Origin: Labedaea rhizosphaerae
GTDB lineage: Bacteria > Actinomycetota > Actinomycetes > Mycobacteriales > Pseudonocardiaceae
Reading direction: 5' to 3'
DNA: 64,000 nucleotides
Assembly: GCF_004362825.1 (NCBI RefSeq)
Contig: NZ_SNXZ01000001.1
Span: forward strand, 248,001 to 312,000
The notes under the pieces are model-generated. The model ran no database searches. It was not told the origin of the DNA and worked only from the letters and a program-made list of their open reading frames with translations. Both the position numbers and the translations under genes were made by a program. Below, piece after piece: positions 31,407 through 39,787 of this stretch (positions are counted from its first letter, which is position 1; each line of letters starts with the position of its first letter).

Positions 31407-33040
31407 CCGAACCGAGCGCGGCGGCGCTGGCCGACGACATGGTGGACGCGATCGCCGCAGAAATGCCGGTGGAGGCGACGTTCGTCGGTCTGCCGGGCCA
31501 CGACCAGGAGTTGCCCGACCTCTCCCCCGAGGCCCGCAAACGCTTGCGGGATCGGGCGGTCCGCATCGGCGAGCAAGCGGCGGCCTCGACCGACCTGGAC
31601 CGGCTCACCCTCGCGGTCGTGGCCCATCAGGCGGACGCCCTGCTCGCCCGCGTGGACGCGCGCACCGAGGAGTTCGTCGTCGCCGACCCGCTGATGTCCG
31701 AGGGCGCGAAGCTCCTCGCGATGCTGCCGCAGCTGGAGCCGAGCGGCGATCGGGCCGAGGAGGACTACCTCGCCCGGCTCGCGGCCGTGCCCGCGTTCTA
31801 CGGCACGCTGGCCGACCGGCACCGCAACGGGCTGGCCGCCGGCCGTGCGCCGGTGGATCGCATGACCGCCAACGCGATCGGGTTCGTCGACCGGTTCCTC
31901 GCCCAGGACGCGCCCTTCGGCGCGCCGCTGACCGGTGACCGCGCCGCGCGGCGCGACCGGATCGTCGCCGAGCAGGTCCGGCCCGCCCTCGCGCGCTACC
32001 GCGACGTGCTCGAGAGCGAGGTGCGCGGCCGCGGCCGCGACGACGACCACCCCGGCCTCTGCCACCTGGACGGCGGCGAGGAGGTGTACCGGCGCCTGGC
32101 CCGCATGCACACCACGACCGACCTCACGCCCCAGCAGCTGCACGACACCGGCCGCGAGTTGATCGCGAAGCTCGCCGACGAGTACGCCGAGCTCGGCGGC
32201 CGCGAGTTCGGCCTGGGCACGGCCGCCGAAGTGCAGGACCGGCTGCGCACGGATCCCGCGCTGCGCTGGGACAACGCCGAGGAGCTGCTCGACAGCGCCC
32301 GCGCGGTGATCGCCCGCGCGACCGCGGCGGCACCTGGCTGGTTCCGCCGCACGCCCAGGGCCGACTGCGTGGTCAAGCCGGTGCCCGACGCCGACGCGCC
32401 CATCGCCGCGACCGCCTACTACATGCCGCCCGCACCGGACGGCAGCCGTCCGGGGACGTATTTCGCCAACACCTACCGGGCACAGACCCGCGACCGCTTC
32501 ACCTCCGAGGCCACCGCGTTCCACGAAGGGGTGCCGGGCCACCACTTCCAGAACGCGATCGCGCAGGAGTTGTCCGACCTGCCGGTGTTGCGCACGCTTC
32601 CGTTGACCACCTCCTACGGCGAGGGATGGGCCCTCTACACCGAGCGGCTGGCCCAGGAAATGGGCCTGTATTCGAGCGATCTGATGCTGCTCGGCATGCT
32701 CGCGTGCGATTCCGTGCGCGCCGCCCGGCTCGTCGTCGACACCGGGCTGCACGCGCTGGGCTGGACCCGGCAGCAATGCGTGGATTACCTGCGCGCCAAC
32801 ACGGTCATGCCCGAAACGGAGATCCAGCAGGAGACCGACCGGTACATCGAGTGCCCGGGCCAGGCGCTGGCGTACATGGTCGGGCGCCTGGAGATCCAGC
32901 GGCTGCGGCGGTTCGCGGAGCAGGAGCTGGGCGCCGCTTTCGACATCAAGGATTTCCACGACGTGGTGCTGGGCGGCGGCGAACTGCCGTTGTCGGTGCT
33001 CGCGGACATCGTCGAGGAATGGGTCGCCGGGCGCGGTTAG
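31403..33040 (+). CDS. DUF885 metallopeptidase-like protein, copy 2
   Basis: 545 residues with the same architecture as the preceding gene: FHEGVPGHHFQNAIAQEL and GEGWALYTERLAQEMGLY. The start GTG 31403 is coupled to the upstream stop. Conserved blocks such as VDTGLHALGWTRQQCVDYLR align without gaps with copy 1, so this is a tandem duplication where both copies keep the zinc motif. Ends at the edge of a 165-nt palindrome. Confidence 0.85.
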   Translation: MTEPSAAALADDMVDAIAAEMPVEATFVGLPGHDQELPDLSPEARKRLRDRAVRIGEQAAASTDLDRLTLAVVAHQADALLARVDARTEEFVVADPLMSEGAKLLAMLPQLEPSGDRAEEDYLARLAAVPAFYGTLADRHRNGLAAGRAPVDRMTANAIGFVDRFLAQDAPFGAPLTGDRAARRDRIVAEQVRPALARYRDVLESEVRGRGRDDDHPGLCHLDGGEEVYRRLARMHTTTDLTPQQLHDTGRELIAKLADEYAELGGREFGLGTAAEVQDRLRTDPALRWDNAEELLDSARAVIARATAAAPGWFRRTPRADCVVKPVPDADAPIAATAYYMPPAPDGSRPGTYFANTYRAQTRDRFTSEATAFHEGVPGHHFQNAIAQELSDLPVLRTLPLTTSYGEGWALYTERLAQEMGLYSSDLMLLGMLACDSVRAARLVVDTGLHALGWTRQQCVDYLRANTVMPETEIQQETDRYIECPGQALAYMVGRLEIQRLRRFAEQELGAAFDIKDFHDVVLGGGELPLSVLADIVEEWVAGRG

Positions 33041-33202
33041 GCGCTGTCCTGTGGATCTCGGTCGATGGGCTTCGTGATCGAGGTGGTTCCTGGCAAGGCG
33101 GCGGGAAGCCCTCGTACCGGAGGTACTCGGGCTTTCCGCCAACGCCGCCAGGGGCCGCCTCGGCGCGAAGACCGCGACCACGGATCCGCAGGACAGTGCC
33201 TA
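33038..33202. terminator. 165-nt imperfect palindrome between convergent stops
   Basis: The left arm (TAGGCGCTGTCCTGTGGATC...) and right arm (...GATCCGCAGGACAGTGCCTA) pair over about 79 nt with roughly three quarters identity, and a CCGGAGG centre. The outermost bases are the TAG stops of the two converging genes. It can act as a strong terminator on both strands; its length far exceeds that need. Confidence 0.7.
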
Positions 33203-34021
33203 CCCGGGCCGGTAGGTGAGAACCTCCACCGAGGCCGTCACGGTCATCGGCTCGGGCAGGGCGGCGATCCGCTCGGCCAGGGCGGCCTCGGCGACGTGCC
33301 ACGCGCTCGGCCCCATCCCGACCACGGCGTGCACGTCCTTGCGGGACAAGGAAAGCGTGAACTCGCAGGACGTGCTGCCGTCGGGTCGCAAGTGCGGCGC
33401 CAGCTGCTGGTCGATGCGCTGCCGCTTGTCGGCGTCCACTTCGATCAGCCGCAACGCGCGCACGAGTTCACCCAGGTGCGCCCGGGTCGGCGCGACCACC
33501 ACCAGCCGGCCGTCGTCGGCGAGCACCCGGCGCATCTCGCGGCCGTTGCGTGGCGCGAACACGTTGAGCACCAGCGAAATCGAGCCGGTTCGCACCGGCA
33601 GCCCCTGCCACGCGTCGCACCCGATCGCCCCGACTCGCGCGTGCGCCCGGGCCGCCCGCCGCAAGGCGAACTTCGACGCGTCCGCCGCTATGCCAACGGA
33701 CTCAGGAACTCGGTCCACAAGGGACGCGAGGTAATACCCGGTGCCCGCACCGATGTCGAGCACCGCGCCATGCGCCGGCGCCACGTCTGCAAGGGACTCG
33801 ACGATCGGCGTGTAGTGCCCTGCGGCCAGGAAGTCCGCGCGAGCGGCGACCATCTCCGCGGTGTCCCCCACCGGGTGCTTGCCGCCGGTGAGCAGGCTGA
33901 CGTAACCCTGTTTGGCGCGGTCGAAGCTGTGCCCGTTCGCGCAGCGCAACGGACCGCCGGCGTCGGCGAGGCCGGCCGCGCAGACCGGGCAACGCAGGTA
34001 GGGCACCGCGACGTCGAGCAC
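33200..34021 (-). CDS. RlmA-like 23S rRNA (guanine-N1) methyltransferase
   Basis: 273 residues with the family's N-terminal zinc finger (YLRCPVCAAGL ... LRCANGHSFDRAKQGYVSLL) and SAM motif I VLDIGAGTGYYLASL. RlmA enzymes methylate G745 or G748 in helix 35; some (TlrB type) give macrolide resistance. The sequence does not tell which. TAGGGT (34028-34033) is 6 nt before the GTG, indicating a leaderless transcript. Confidence 0.88.
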   Translation of the reverse strand: MLDVAVPYLRCPVCAAGLADAGGPLRCANGHSFDRAKQGYVSLLTGGKHPVGDTAEMVAARADFLAAGHYTPIVESLADVAPAHGAVLDIGAGTGYYLASLVDRVPESVGIAADASKFALRRAARAHARVGAIGCDAWQGLPVRTGSISLVLNVFAPRNGREMRRVLADDGRLVVVAPTRAHLGELVRALRLIEVDADKRQRIDQQLAPHLRPDGSTSCEFTLSLSRKDVHAVVGMGPSAWHVAEAALAERIAALPEPMTVTASVEVLTYRPG

Positions 34022-34072
34022 ACGTCAACCCTAGTCACGGAATGCGAGTGCCCGCCGCGACGTTTCCCTCGC

Positions 34073-34849
34073 ATGGACTTCAGCACGCAGTGGCAGGAGT
34101 GGCACGCCAAGCGCGAGCGGGTGCTGGCGGCACCGCACGGCTGGCTCAGCCTGGTCTCGATCGACTGGCTCGACGACGAACCACGGGCCTACCACGACCT
34201 GCCCGGTCGTTGGTGGTCCGAGGACGAGGCCGCCGTCGTCGAGGCGGACGGCGAGCTGTCCGTCGACGGTGAGCCGATCACCGGCAAGCGCCGGTTCGAG
34301 CTGGTCGAGAGCGGTCCGGGCCTGATGATCGCCGCGGGCGACCGGGTGGTGGAACTCGCCCGCCGCGGCGGTTACGTCATCCGGATCCGCGACCCGAAGT
34401 CGCCCACCCGCACCGCGTTCGAGGGTGTTCCCGCCTACGAACCGGACCCGCGCTGGCGGTTCACCGGGCGCTACCTGCCCTTCGCCGAGCCGGAGCCGGT
34501 GACGGTCGGCGCGGTGGTCGAGGGCCTGCAGCACGTCTACCAGTCGCCCGGCGTCGTCGAGTTCACCCACGACGGCCGGACCCACCGGCTGACCGCGTTC
34601 AACGGGCCGGACAAGACGACGCTGAACATCCTGTTCACCGACGAGACCAGCGGCGTGACGACCTACCCGGCGAACCGGTCGCTGAACGTCCCGGTGACCG
34701 ACGACGGCGAAGCGACCCTGGATTTCACCAGGGCCACCAACCTGCCGTGCGCCTTCACGACCTTCGCGACGTGCCCGCTGCCGCCGGCGGGGAACCACCT
34801 GCCGTTCGCCGTCGAAGCCGGCGAGCTGTGGCCAAGCCCAGAAAACTGA
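34073..34849 (+). CDS. DUF1684 family protein
   Basis: 258 residues from ATG 34073 (MDFSTQWQEWHAKRERVLAA). Family marks are HGWLSLVSIDWL near the N-terminus, GRWWSED, YQPP-like FTGRYLPFAEP, and the C-terminal block DFTRATNLPCAF with CPLPPAGNHLPFAVEAGE. DUF1684 has no assigned activity. It is divergent from the rRNA methyltransferase with about 50 bp between starts. Confidence 0.85.
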   Translation: MDFSTQWQEWHAKRERVLAAPHGWLSLVSIDWLDDEPRAYHDLPGRWWSEDEAAVVEADGELSVDGEPITGKRRFELVESGPGLMIAAGDRVVELARRGGYVIRIRDPKSPTRTAFEGVPAYEPDPRWRFTGRYLPFAEPEPVTVGAVVEGLQHVYQSPGVVEFTHDGRTHRLTAFNGPDKTTLNILFTDETSGVTTYPANRSLNVPVTDDGEATLDFTRATNLPCAFTTFATCPLPPAGNHLPFAVEAGELWPSPEN

Positions 34850-34852
34850 ACA

Positions 34853-35212
34853 CTAGGGCAGGAATGAGGTCCCGGTGAGGACGGCGCCGACCCCGGCGCC
34901 CGCGGTCAGCATGGCGACCGCACCGAGGACGAGCACGGCTGCCACGAGGGCGATCCGTACCCAGGCGGGCCAGGTCGCGACCAGCCGGTCGAGCGGGGTG
35001 CCCCGTTCCGGGCTCCAGTCGTCCAGATCGTCACCGGTCGTGTACGCGGCCGACTGTTCGAGGGGCTTGCGCGGCTCGGGCGGCTCAGCCGCCCGGGGCT
35101 GGTTCTGCGGACAGTAGGCCCCGCCGACGTAAATCGTGCGCCGACCAACCCGACCGTGTGAGTCTTGCGCTAGGTCTGGATTAATCGTCGGCGCTCGTTC
35201 TATGCTCTCCAT
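34853..35212 (-). CDS. Small C-terminally anchored membrane protein
   Basis: 119 residues from ATG 35212 (MESIERAPTINPDLAQDS). A hydrophilic Pro/Glu-rich N-terminal region is followed by one transmembrane segment at about 93-113 (IALVAAVLVLGAVAMLTAGAG). No domain is recognised. It converges on the DUF1684 gene with 3 bp between stops. Confidence 0.5.
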   Translation of the reverse strand: MESIERAPTINPDLAQDSHGRVGRRTIYVGGAYCPQNQPRAAEPPEPRKPLEQSAAYTTGDDLDDWSPERGTPLDRLVATWPAWVRIALVAAVLVLGAVAMLTAGAGVGAVLTGTSFLP

Positions 35213-35606
35213 GTTGTTGCCTTTCGGATCGCAGGCCTTGCATCGCGTGGCGGCAGCGTGAGCGGCTCCCTGTGTGGCGCAGGGGGCCGCATCCGTTTCT
35301 GAGTTGCAACTAAATCTATAGCGCCGCGTGCGCCGATGAGCACCTCTCGGCGGCGGTTTCTGCGACGAACGGACCAGAGGACACGACGAGCGGCGCTGCA
35401 AGTTGCCTCTGACCTCGGATTATTCCGAAGATCAACCCCTGATCGTGTGAATCTCAAGGCTTGCCCTGGCCACCGTGATCAATCACTGGTATGGCGGCAA
35501 CATTTCCGATTAATTTTCAAGATCAACTTTCGTTCAGTTGACCTGCGACGACTCGTCGGATCGGAGGCGCGCGGGGGTCCCCGGGCCGCGCGCGGGCATT
35601 GCGCAA
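35213..35606. other. AT-richer intergenic region, no supported gene
   Basis: About 390 bp with lower GC than the surroundings (e.g. 35,495-35,530, TTCCGATTAATTTTCAAG). No frame here has a convincing start and codon bias. It probably contains the promoter of the DUF397 gene group and ends in the palindrome at 35,607. Confidence 0.4.
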
Positions 35607-35635
35607 CCGATTAATCGTGCGGCACGATTAATCGG
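35607..35635 (+). promoter_or_regulatory. 29-bp perfect palindrome upstream of DUF397 gene
   Basis: CCGATTAATCGTGC, one central G, then GCACGATTAATCGG. Each arm contains the smaller palindrome CGATTAATCG, so there are two full sites 15 bp apart on one larger dyad. A tetramer or two cooperative dimers could bind. It lies 33 bp before the DUF397 gene; the nearby XRE regulator is the obvious candidate but is not proven. Confidence 0.6.
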
Positions 35636-35668
35636 CAAGAGACAACGACTGTTCGGGGACTGGTGACG

Positions 35669-35875
35669 ATGAACCGCGATCGGTGCGACGGCACGAACCT
35701 TCCTGAGGCCGGTTGGCGCAAGGCGGGGCGCTGCGGCCCCAACGGCGGCAACTGCGTGGAGGTCAACCGCGGCACCAGCGGGGTCGTGGGCGTGCGCGAC
35801 AGCAAGAACGCGGCGGGGACGCCGTTGCTGTTCGGCCCCGGCAGCTGGGCCGCGTTCCTGGCGGTGGAACACTAG
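35669..35875 (+). CDS. DUF397 domain protein
   Basis: 68 residues from ATG 35669 (a GTG at 35663 is possible). Typical DUF397 marks are AGWRKAGRCGPNGGNCVEV and VVGVRDSKNAAGTPLLFGPGSWAAFL. These small proteins accompany Scr1/DUF5753-type XRE regulators and are thought to act as their partners, in some cases antitoxin-like. Here it precedes the XRE gene, whereas it often follows it. Confidence 0.85.
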   Translation: MNRDRCDGTNLPEAGWRKAGRCGPNGGNCVEVNRGTSGVVGVRDSKNAAGTPLLFGPGSWAAFLAVEH

Positions 35876-35963
35876 GAAAACCCGGACGTCGCCCGGCATC
35901 TTCGTGGTCCAGTTGGATAAAGTCGAGGACGCAGTACACCCGGCATGCACGTTGAGCGGAGTG

Positions 35964-36932
35964 TTGGTGCCCGACATCGCGACAGCAGGTCGCAGGCAAC
36001 TGGCCATGGAGCGCCTCGGCGGGGAGATCCGCCTCGTCCGGGAATCCGCGGGCCTGTCGCAGAAGATGCTCGGCGACGCACTGGGCTGCACCCAAGGCAA
36101 GATCAACAAGCTGGAGGACGGCAGCAACCGGGTCAAGCTCCCGGAGCTCGAGAAGATCATCGAAGTCTGCGGCGTCGGCGAGGAGCACGCGGAGAACCTG
36201 CGCAAGCAGGCCTACGAGATCGAGGAACTGCCGAACTCGATGGCCCAGCCGAGCGTCCCGGCCTGGTTCCAGAAGTTCGCGGTGCTCGAGCCCGCCGCGT
36301 CCGCGGTGTTCAGCTGGCACACCGAGCGCCTGCCCGGCCTGTTGCAGACCGAGCACTACATGCACAAGCAGTTCTCGGCGGCCGGGGTGGCCGGCGGCGA
36401 ACTGGCCCGGCACTGGCGGGCCCGGCGCAGCCGCAAGGAGATCTTCGACCTCGACCAGCCGCCCAAGTACCACTTCGTGCTGGGCGAGTCGTGCCTCTAC
36501 CGCACGCCCGACGGGTTCTCCCCGTTCGTCGTCTGGGACGAGGCGCAGTACCTGGCCGAGCTGGCCGACCGCTACCCCGGTGTCGTGACGGTGCAGGTGC
36601 TGCCGTTCACCGCGCGGCTCCCGTTCGCGCCGACCGACTTCACCATCATGAGCTTCGCCGCGGGCCAGAAGCGGGACTACATCTACATCGAGCACCCCGC
36701 GGGCGGCACCGAGATCAAGGCGGAGGCCGACATCCAGCTCTTCCACCTCGCCCGGCAGCGGCTGATCGACGCCGCGCTCGACCCGGACGAGAGCCGGGAG
36801 TTCCTCAACACCGTCGTGGCGTACGCCCGTGAGCTGTCCGAGACCGACGCCGCCGCGGACTACCGCAGGCAGACCGCACCACTGATGATCCACACACTCG
36901 GCGTGGGACGCCGGAAAGGACCCTCGACGTGA
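35964..36932 (+). CDS. XRE-family regulator with DUF5753 domain
   Basis: About 322 residues; GTG 35964 is preferred, but GTG 35904 and ATG 36006 are open. The helix-turn-helix is LGGEIRLVRESAGLSQKMLGDALGCTQGKINKLEDG. The C-terminal DUF5753 domain has the hallmark HTERLPGLLQTEHYMHKQF and later VLGESCLYR and LPFTARLPFA. The family includes Scr1-like regulators of differentiation paired with DUF397 proteins. It overlaps the DUF574 gene downstream by 4 bp. Confidence 0.88.
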   Translation: MVPDIATAGRRQLAMERLGGEIRLVRESAGLSQKMLGDALGCTQGKINKLEDGSNRVKLPELEKIIEVCGVGEEHAENLRKQAYEIEELPNSMAQPSVPAWFQKFAVLEPAASAVFSWHTERLPGLLQTEHYMHKQFSAAGVAGGELARHWRARRSRKEIFDLDQPPKYHFVLGESCLYRTPDGFSPFVVWDEAQYLAELADRYPGVVTVQVLPFTARLPFAPTDFTIMSFAAGQKRDYIYIEHPAGGTEIKAEADIQLFHLARQRLIDAALDPDESREFLNTVVAYARELSETDAAADYRRQTAPLMIHTLGVGRRKGPST

Positions 36933-37789
36933 GCACCGCATCGGACCCGATCCCCCCGAAGGGCGTCGACCTCGACCACCCGAGCATCGCCCGGGTGTAC
37001 GACTACTTCCTCGGTGGCACGGCGAACTGGGCGATCGACCGCGAGCTCGGTGACCGGCTGATCAGCAGGGTTCCGATCATCCGCGACATCGCGGTGGCCA
37101 ACCGGATGTTCCTCAACCGGGCGGTGCGCTACCTGGCGAAGGCGGGCGTGCGGCAGTTCCTGGACATCGGCTCGGGGGTGCCGACGGTCGGCAACACGCA
37201 CGAGGTGGCCGACGAGATCGCGCCGGACAGCCGCGTCGTGTACGTGGACTACGAGCCGGTGGCGGTCGCGCACTCGCAGATGATCCTCGAAGAGGATGGC
37301 GACCCGCGCAGGCAGGCGGCCATCCTGGGCGACCTGCGCGAACCGGACCGGGTGTGGGAAACCGTTGCGGGACTGGGGATCCTGAACCTCGACGAGCCGG
37401 TCGCGGTGCTCATGCTGGCCGTGCTGCACGCCGCCCAGCCAGGCCCGGACGGCGAAGACGTGAGCGCCGCGTCGGTCGCGCGCTACCGCGAGCTCATGGC
37501 CCCCGGTTCCTACCTGGTGATCTCGCACGCCACCGACGACGGCGTCTCCGCGACCCGCGCCGAGGAGATGGCGGCGATCAAGATGATGTTCGACGCGTCG
37601 AGCAACGGCGTCCTGCTGCGCTCACGCCCGGAGATCAACGCGTTCATGGGCGACTTCGAACTCGTCGAGCCCGGTATGACGTGGACGCCCGACTGGCACG
37701 CGGAGGAACCGGGCGGGGGCGTCCAGCCCATCGAGATCGGCACCGGCCCCGAGTCCGCTGTCTGGGCCGGAGTAGCCCGCAAACCCTGA
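36929..37789 (+). CDS. DUF574 SAM-dependent methyltransferase-like protein
   Basis: 286 residues, GTG start overlapping the regulator stop (GTGA). Family marks are HPSIARVYDYFLGGTANWAIDR near the start, then QFLDIGSGVPTVGNTHEVA (SAM site) and VYVDYEPVAVAHSQ. DUF574 proteins are a large actinomycete-specific methyltransferase-like group without known substrate. The coupling to XRE/DUF397 suggests co-regulation. Confidence 0.88.
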   Translation: MSTASDPIPPKGVDLDHPSIARVYDYFLGGTANWAIDRELGDRLISRVPIIRDIAVANRMFLNRAVRYLAKAGVRQFLDIGSGVPTVGNTHEVADEIAPDSRVVYVDYEPVAVAHSQMILEEDGDPRRQAAILGDLREPDRVWETVAGLGILNLDEPVAVLMLAVLHAAQPGPDGEDVSAASVARYRELMAPGSYLVISHATDDGVSATRAEEMAAIKMMFDASSNGVLLRSRPEINAFMGDFELVEPGMTWTPDWHAEEPGGGVQPIEIGTGPESAVWAGVARKP

Positions 37790-37972
37790 TCGATCGATGT
37801 CGAGGACTACGTCGAACGGCGTCGAACCGATGACGGTGTTGGTCAACCGCGGCTCGGTGACCGCACTCGGGACGACGTACAGCTCGGCCGGCTGACGGTG
37901 AGCAGCTCGTATTCGAGGGCATCCCGACCCTCATTCGTTGCTACCCGGCAGGAGTGCGTCACGCCATCCGCG

Positions 37973-39787
37973 TCATCTGCCGATGTGGTTCAGAAGCGCC
38001 TGGACATCACTGGGCTCCAGGCCGCTTGCGATCGCAGGCTCCTCTTCGAGATCCGACAGTTGCTGCACGGAAGGGTCATCCAGGACCTTCCCCATGAACT
38101 CGAGCTTCTTCGCCAAGCGCAGCTCGACGACCTCGTCGATCGTGTCGCGGGCGGCAAGAACGGTGACCCGCGTCTCGACATCCGCGGCAAGACCGAGCCG
38201 GTGAATTCGGTCGAGGCTCTGCAGGAATCGTCCTGCCACGAAGTCGCGGTCGACATAGACAGCGTCGTGGCACACCTGGTGAAGACTGATGCCTTCGCCG
38301 AGCGTGGCCGGGTTCGACACGAGCACTAGGCAATCCGGGTCGTTCTGGAAGCGGCGCAGTTCGCCGGCGCGGTCGATCGTCCCGCCATGGACAATAGCTG
38401 GTTGGTAGGCCGCCAGGAGCTTGTGCAGCGTGGTGAGGCTGCGCACGAACGTCGACCACACCAGAGTTTTCCTGCCCCGCGTGGCGTTCTTAGCAACGAT
38501 CGCGACCGTTTCCTGGTACTTCGGGGACAGCTCGTAGTCGGGCAGGCGCTTCAGCAGCGTGTACAGCGAGTCGCTCTTGGGGATGTCGAGCGGAGGCAGC
38601 TGATACTCCAGCGGCTCGTACCTGGTCTCGCCGTCCAGCAACAGCGCCGGACTGGTTGCTGCCATCAGCAATCGCAATGCGGTTTTGCCCAAAGCTGCGA
38701 GATCGTCGCGCCCGGATAGCCCGGCTTCCTTCCCCACTAAGGAGTCGTAGATCTCGCCATGCAACGCAGGCATATCGACGAAGCGCACCTTCGTCTCCAT
38801 CGGGGGAAGCCCGAGCTCGAGTTTTGTGGTGCGCGCGAACAGCGGCCGGAGAACGGTGCTCGCATGCGCCAGGTCGCCCCCCGCCACTGCCGACGCGACC
38901 GTCCGATGGCCGTATCCGGGCCACGAAAAACCCATGAGGCTTTCGAGGTCCTTCGCTCCGTTCGGGGCAGGGGTACCAGTGAGGATCAGCCGCCTGCGGG
39001 CGAGCGGGCCAAGCGCCATGCAGGCGGAACCGTATGCACCGCGGGTTCCCAGCTTCATGCGGTGCGCCTCGTCGAGGATCATCATCGAGGGAGCCGCCTT
39101 CAGCCAGGCTGCCAGAGCACCGGCGGACCTGCTGAGGCGCTCATAGTTGATGATCAGCAGTTCGGTCGCCGAGTCGATGGAACGCTCGAAGACCTCCGTG
39201 CGCAGTGGCTTGCGGAAGCACTCCACGCTCTCGAACCGCCAGGACTCGTACGCCGACTTAGGGCACACGACAAGCACGCGCTGAGCTGTGCCCTGGACGC
39301 GCTGAGCTGCGAACACCGCCAAAGCCACACGAGTCTTGCCTGCTCCGGGCACGCTGAAGTTCGCGCCGTGCCGCAATGACAGCAACTTGGCGATGTCACG
39401 GCGCTGGAACTCGCGAAGATCACCTATCCAATCGTTGCCAAGCAGCGAAGGAACGTCCTCTGCCACAACAGCCCCAGGGGCCGCGGGGTTGCCCAGCTGT
39501 GTCCGTACCGTCGTGGAGTCGTCGACGTTGCCGCGGACGAGCTCGGCGAGCTCGTCCGCCCACTGCACGCTCGCGGGACTGGGCCAAGTCGACAGCAAGT
39601 TCAGCTGGGACAGGAGGTCATCGAGGTCGACAGCGATCGCCAGCGGGCCGAGCTGCGTCCCCGTGTCGAAACGGGTGGCCAGCCGAACGAGGTCCTCACG
39701 GTGCGCCTGCACCGTCCTCATTGTGATCTTGGTTCGCGTCTCGTTGAAGTCGAGATGCAGCGACGGCTCCGTCTGGCCGTTGTTCAC
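37973..39787 (-). CDS. SNF2-type SF2 helicase/translocase, defence-island gene
   Basis: 604 residues, last gene of a three-gene operon. Helicase motifs: Q-like LREFQRRDI (124-132), I FSVPGAGKTRVA (Lys151), II MILDEAHRMK (239-242 DEAH), III LILTGTPAP, V ATLGEGISL, VI RFLQSLDRIHRLG, the SNF2-style arginine-finger region. The N-terminal 115 residues match no domain I know. Such translocases drive DNA scanning in DISARM and type I/III-like restriction. The GTG start overlaps the ParB-like gene by 4 bp, so it is made with its partners. Confidence 0.85.
   Translation of the reverse strand: MNNGQTEPSLHLDFNETRTKITMRTVQAHREDLVRLATRFDTGTQLGPLAIAVDLDDLLSQLNLLSTWPSPASVQWADELAELVRGNVDDSTTVRTQLGNPAAPGAVVAEDVPSLLGNDWIGDLREFQRRDIAKLLSLRHGANFSVPGAGKTRVALAVFAAQRVQGTAQRVLVVCPKSAYESWRFESVECFRKPLRTEVFERSIDSATELLIINYERLSRSAGALAAWLKAAPSMMILDEAHRMKLGTRGAYGSACMALGPLARRRLILTGTPAPNGAKDLESLMGFSWPGYGHRTVASAVAGGDLAHASTVLRPLFARTTKLELGLPPMETKVRFVDMPALHGEIYDSLVGKEAGLSGRDDLAALGKTALRLLMAATSPALLLDGETRYEPLEYQLPPLDIPKSDSLYTLLKRLPDYELSPKYQETVAIVAKNATRGRKTLVWSTFVRSLTTLHKLLAAYQPAIVHGGTIDRAGELRRFQNDPDCLVLVSNPATLGEGISLHQVCHDAVYVDRDFVAGRFLQSLDRIHRLGLAADVETRVTVLAARDTIDEVVELRLAKKLEFMGKVLDDPSVQQLSDLEEEPAIASGLEPSDVQALLNHIGR

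Noticed and set aside
35177-35188. ATTAATCG as another operator copy
   Set aside because: It lies inside the 34853-35212 coding region, has only half the dyad, and fits ordinary codons.
37790-37972. Attachment site of the defence island
   Set aside because: No copy of the tRNA-Ala 3' end and no integrase could be found on this side.
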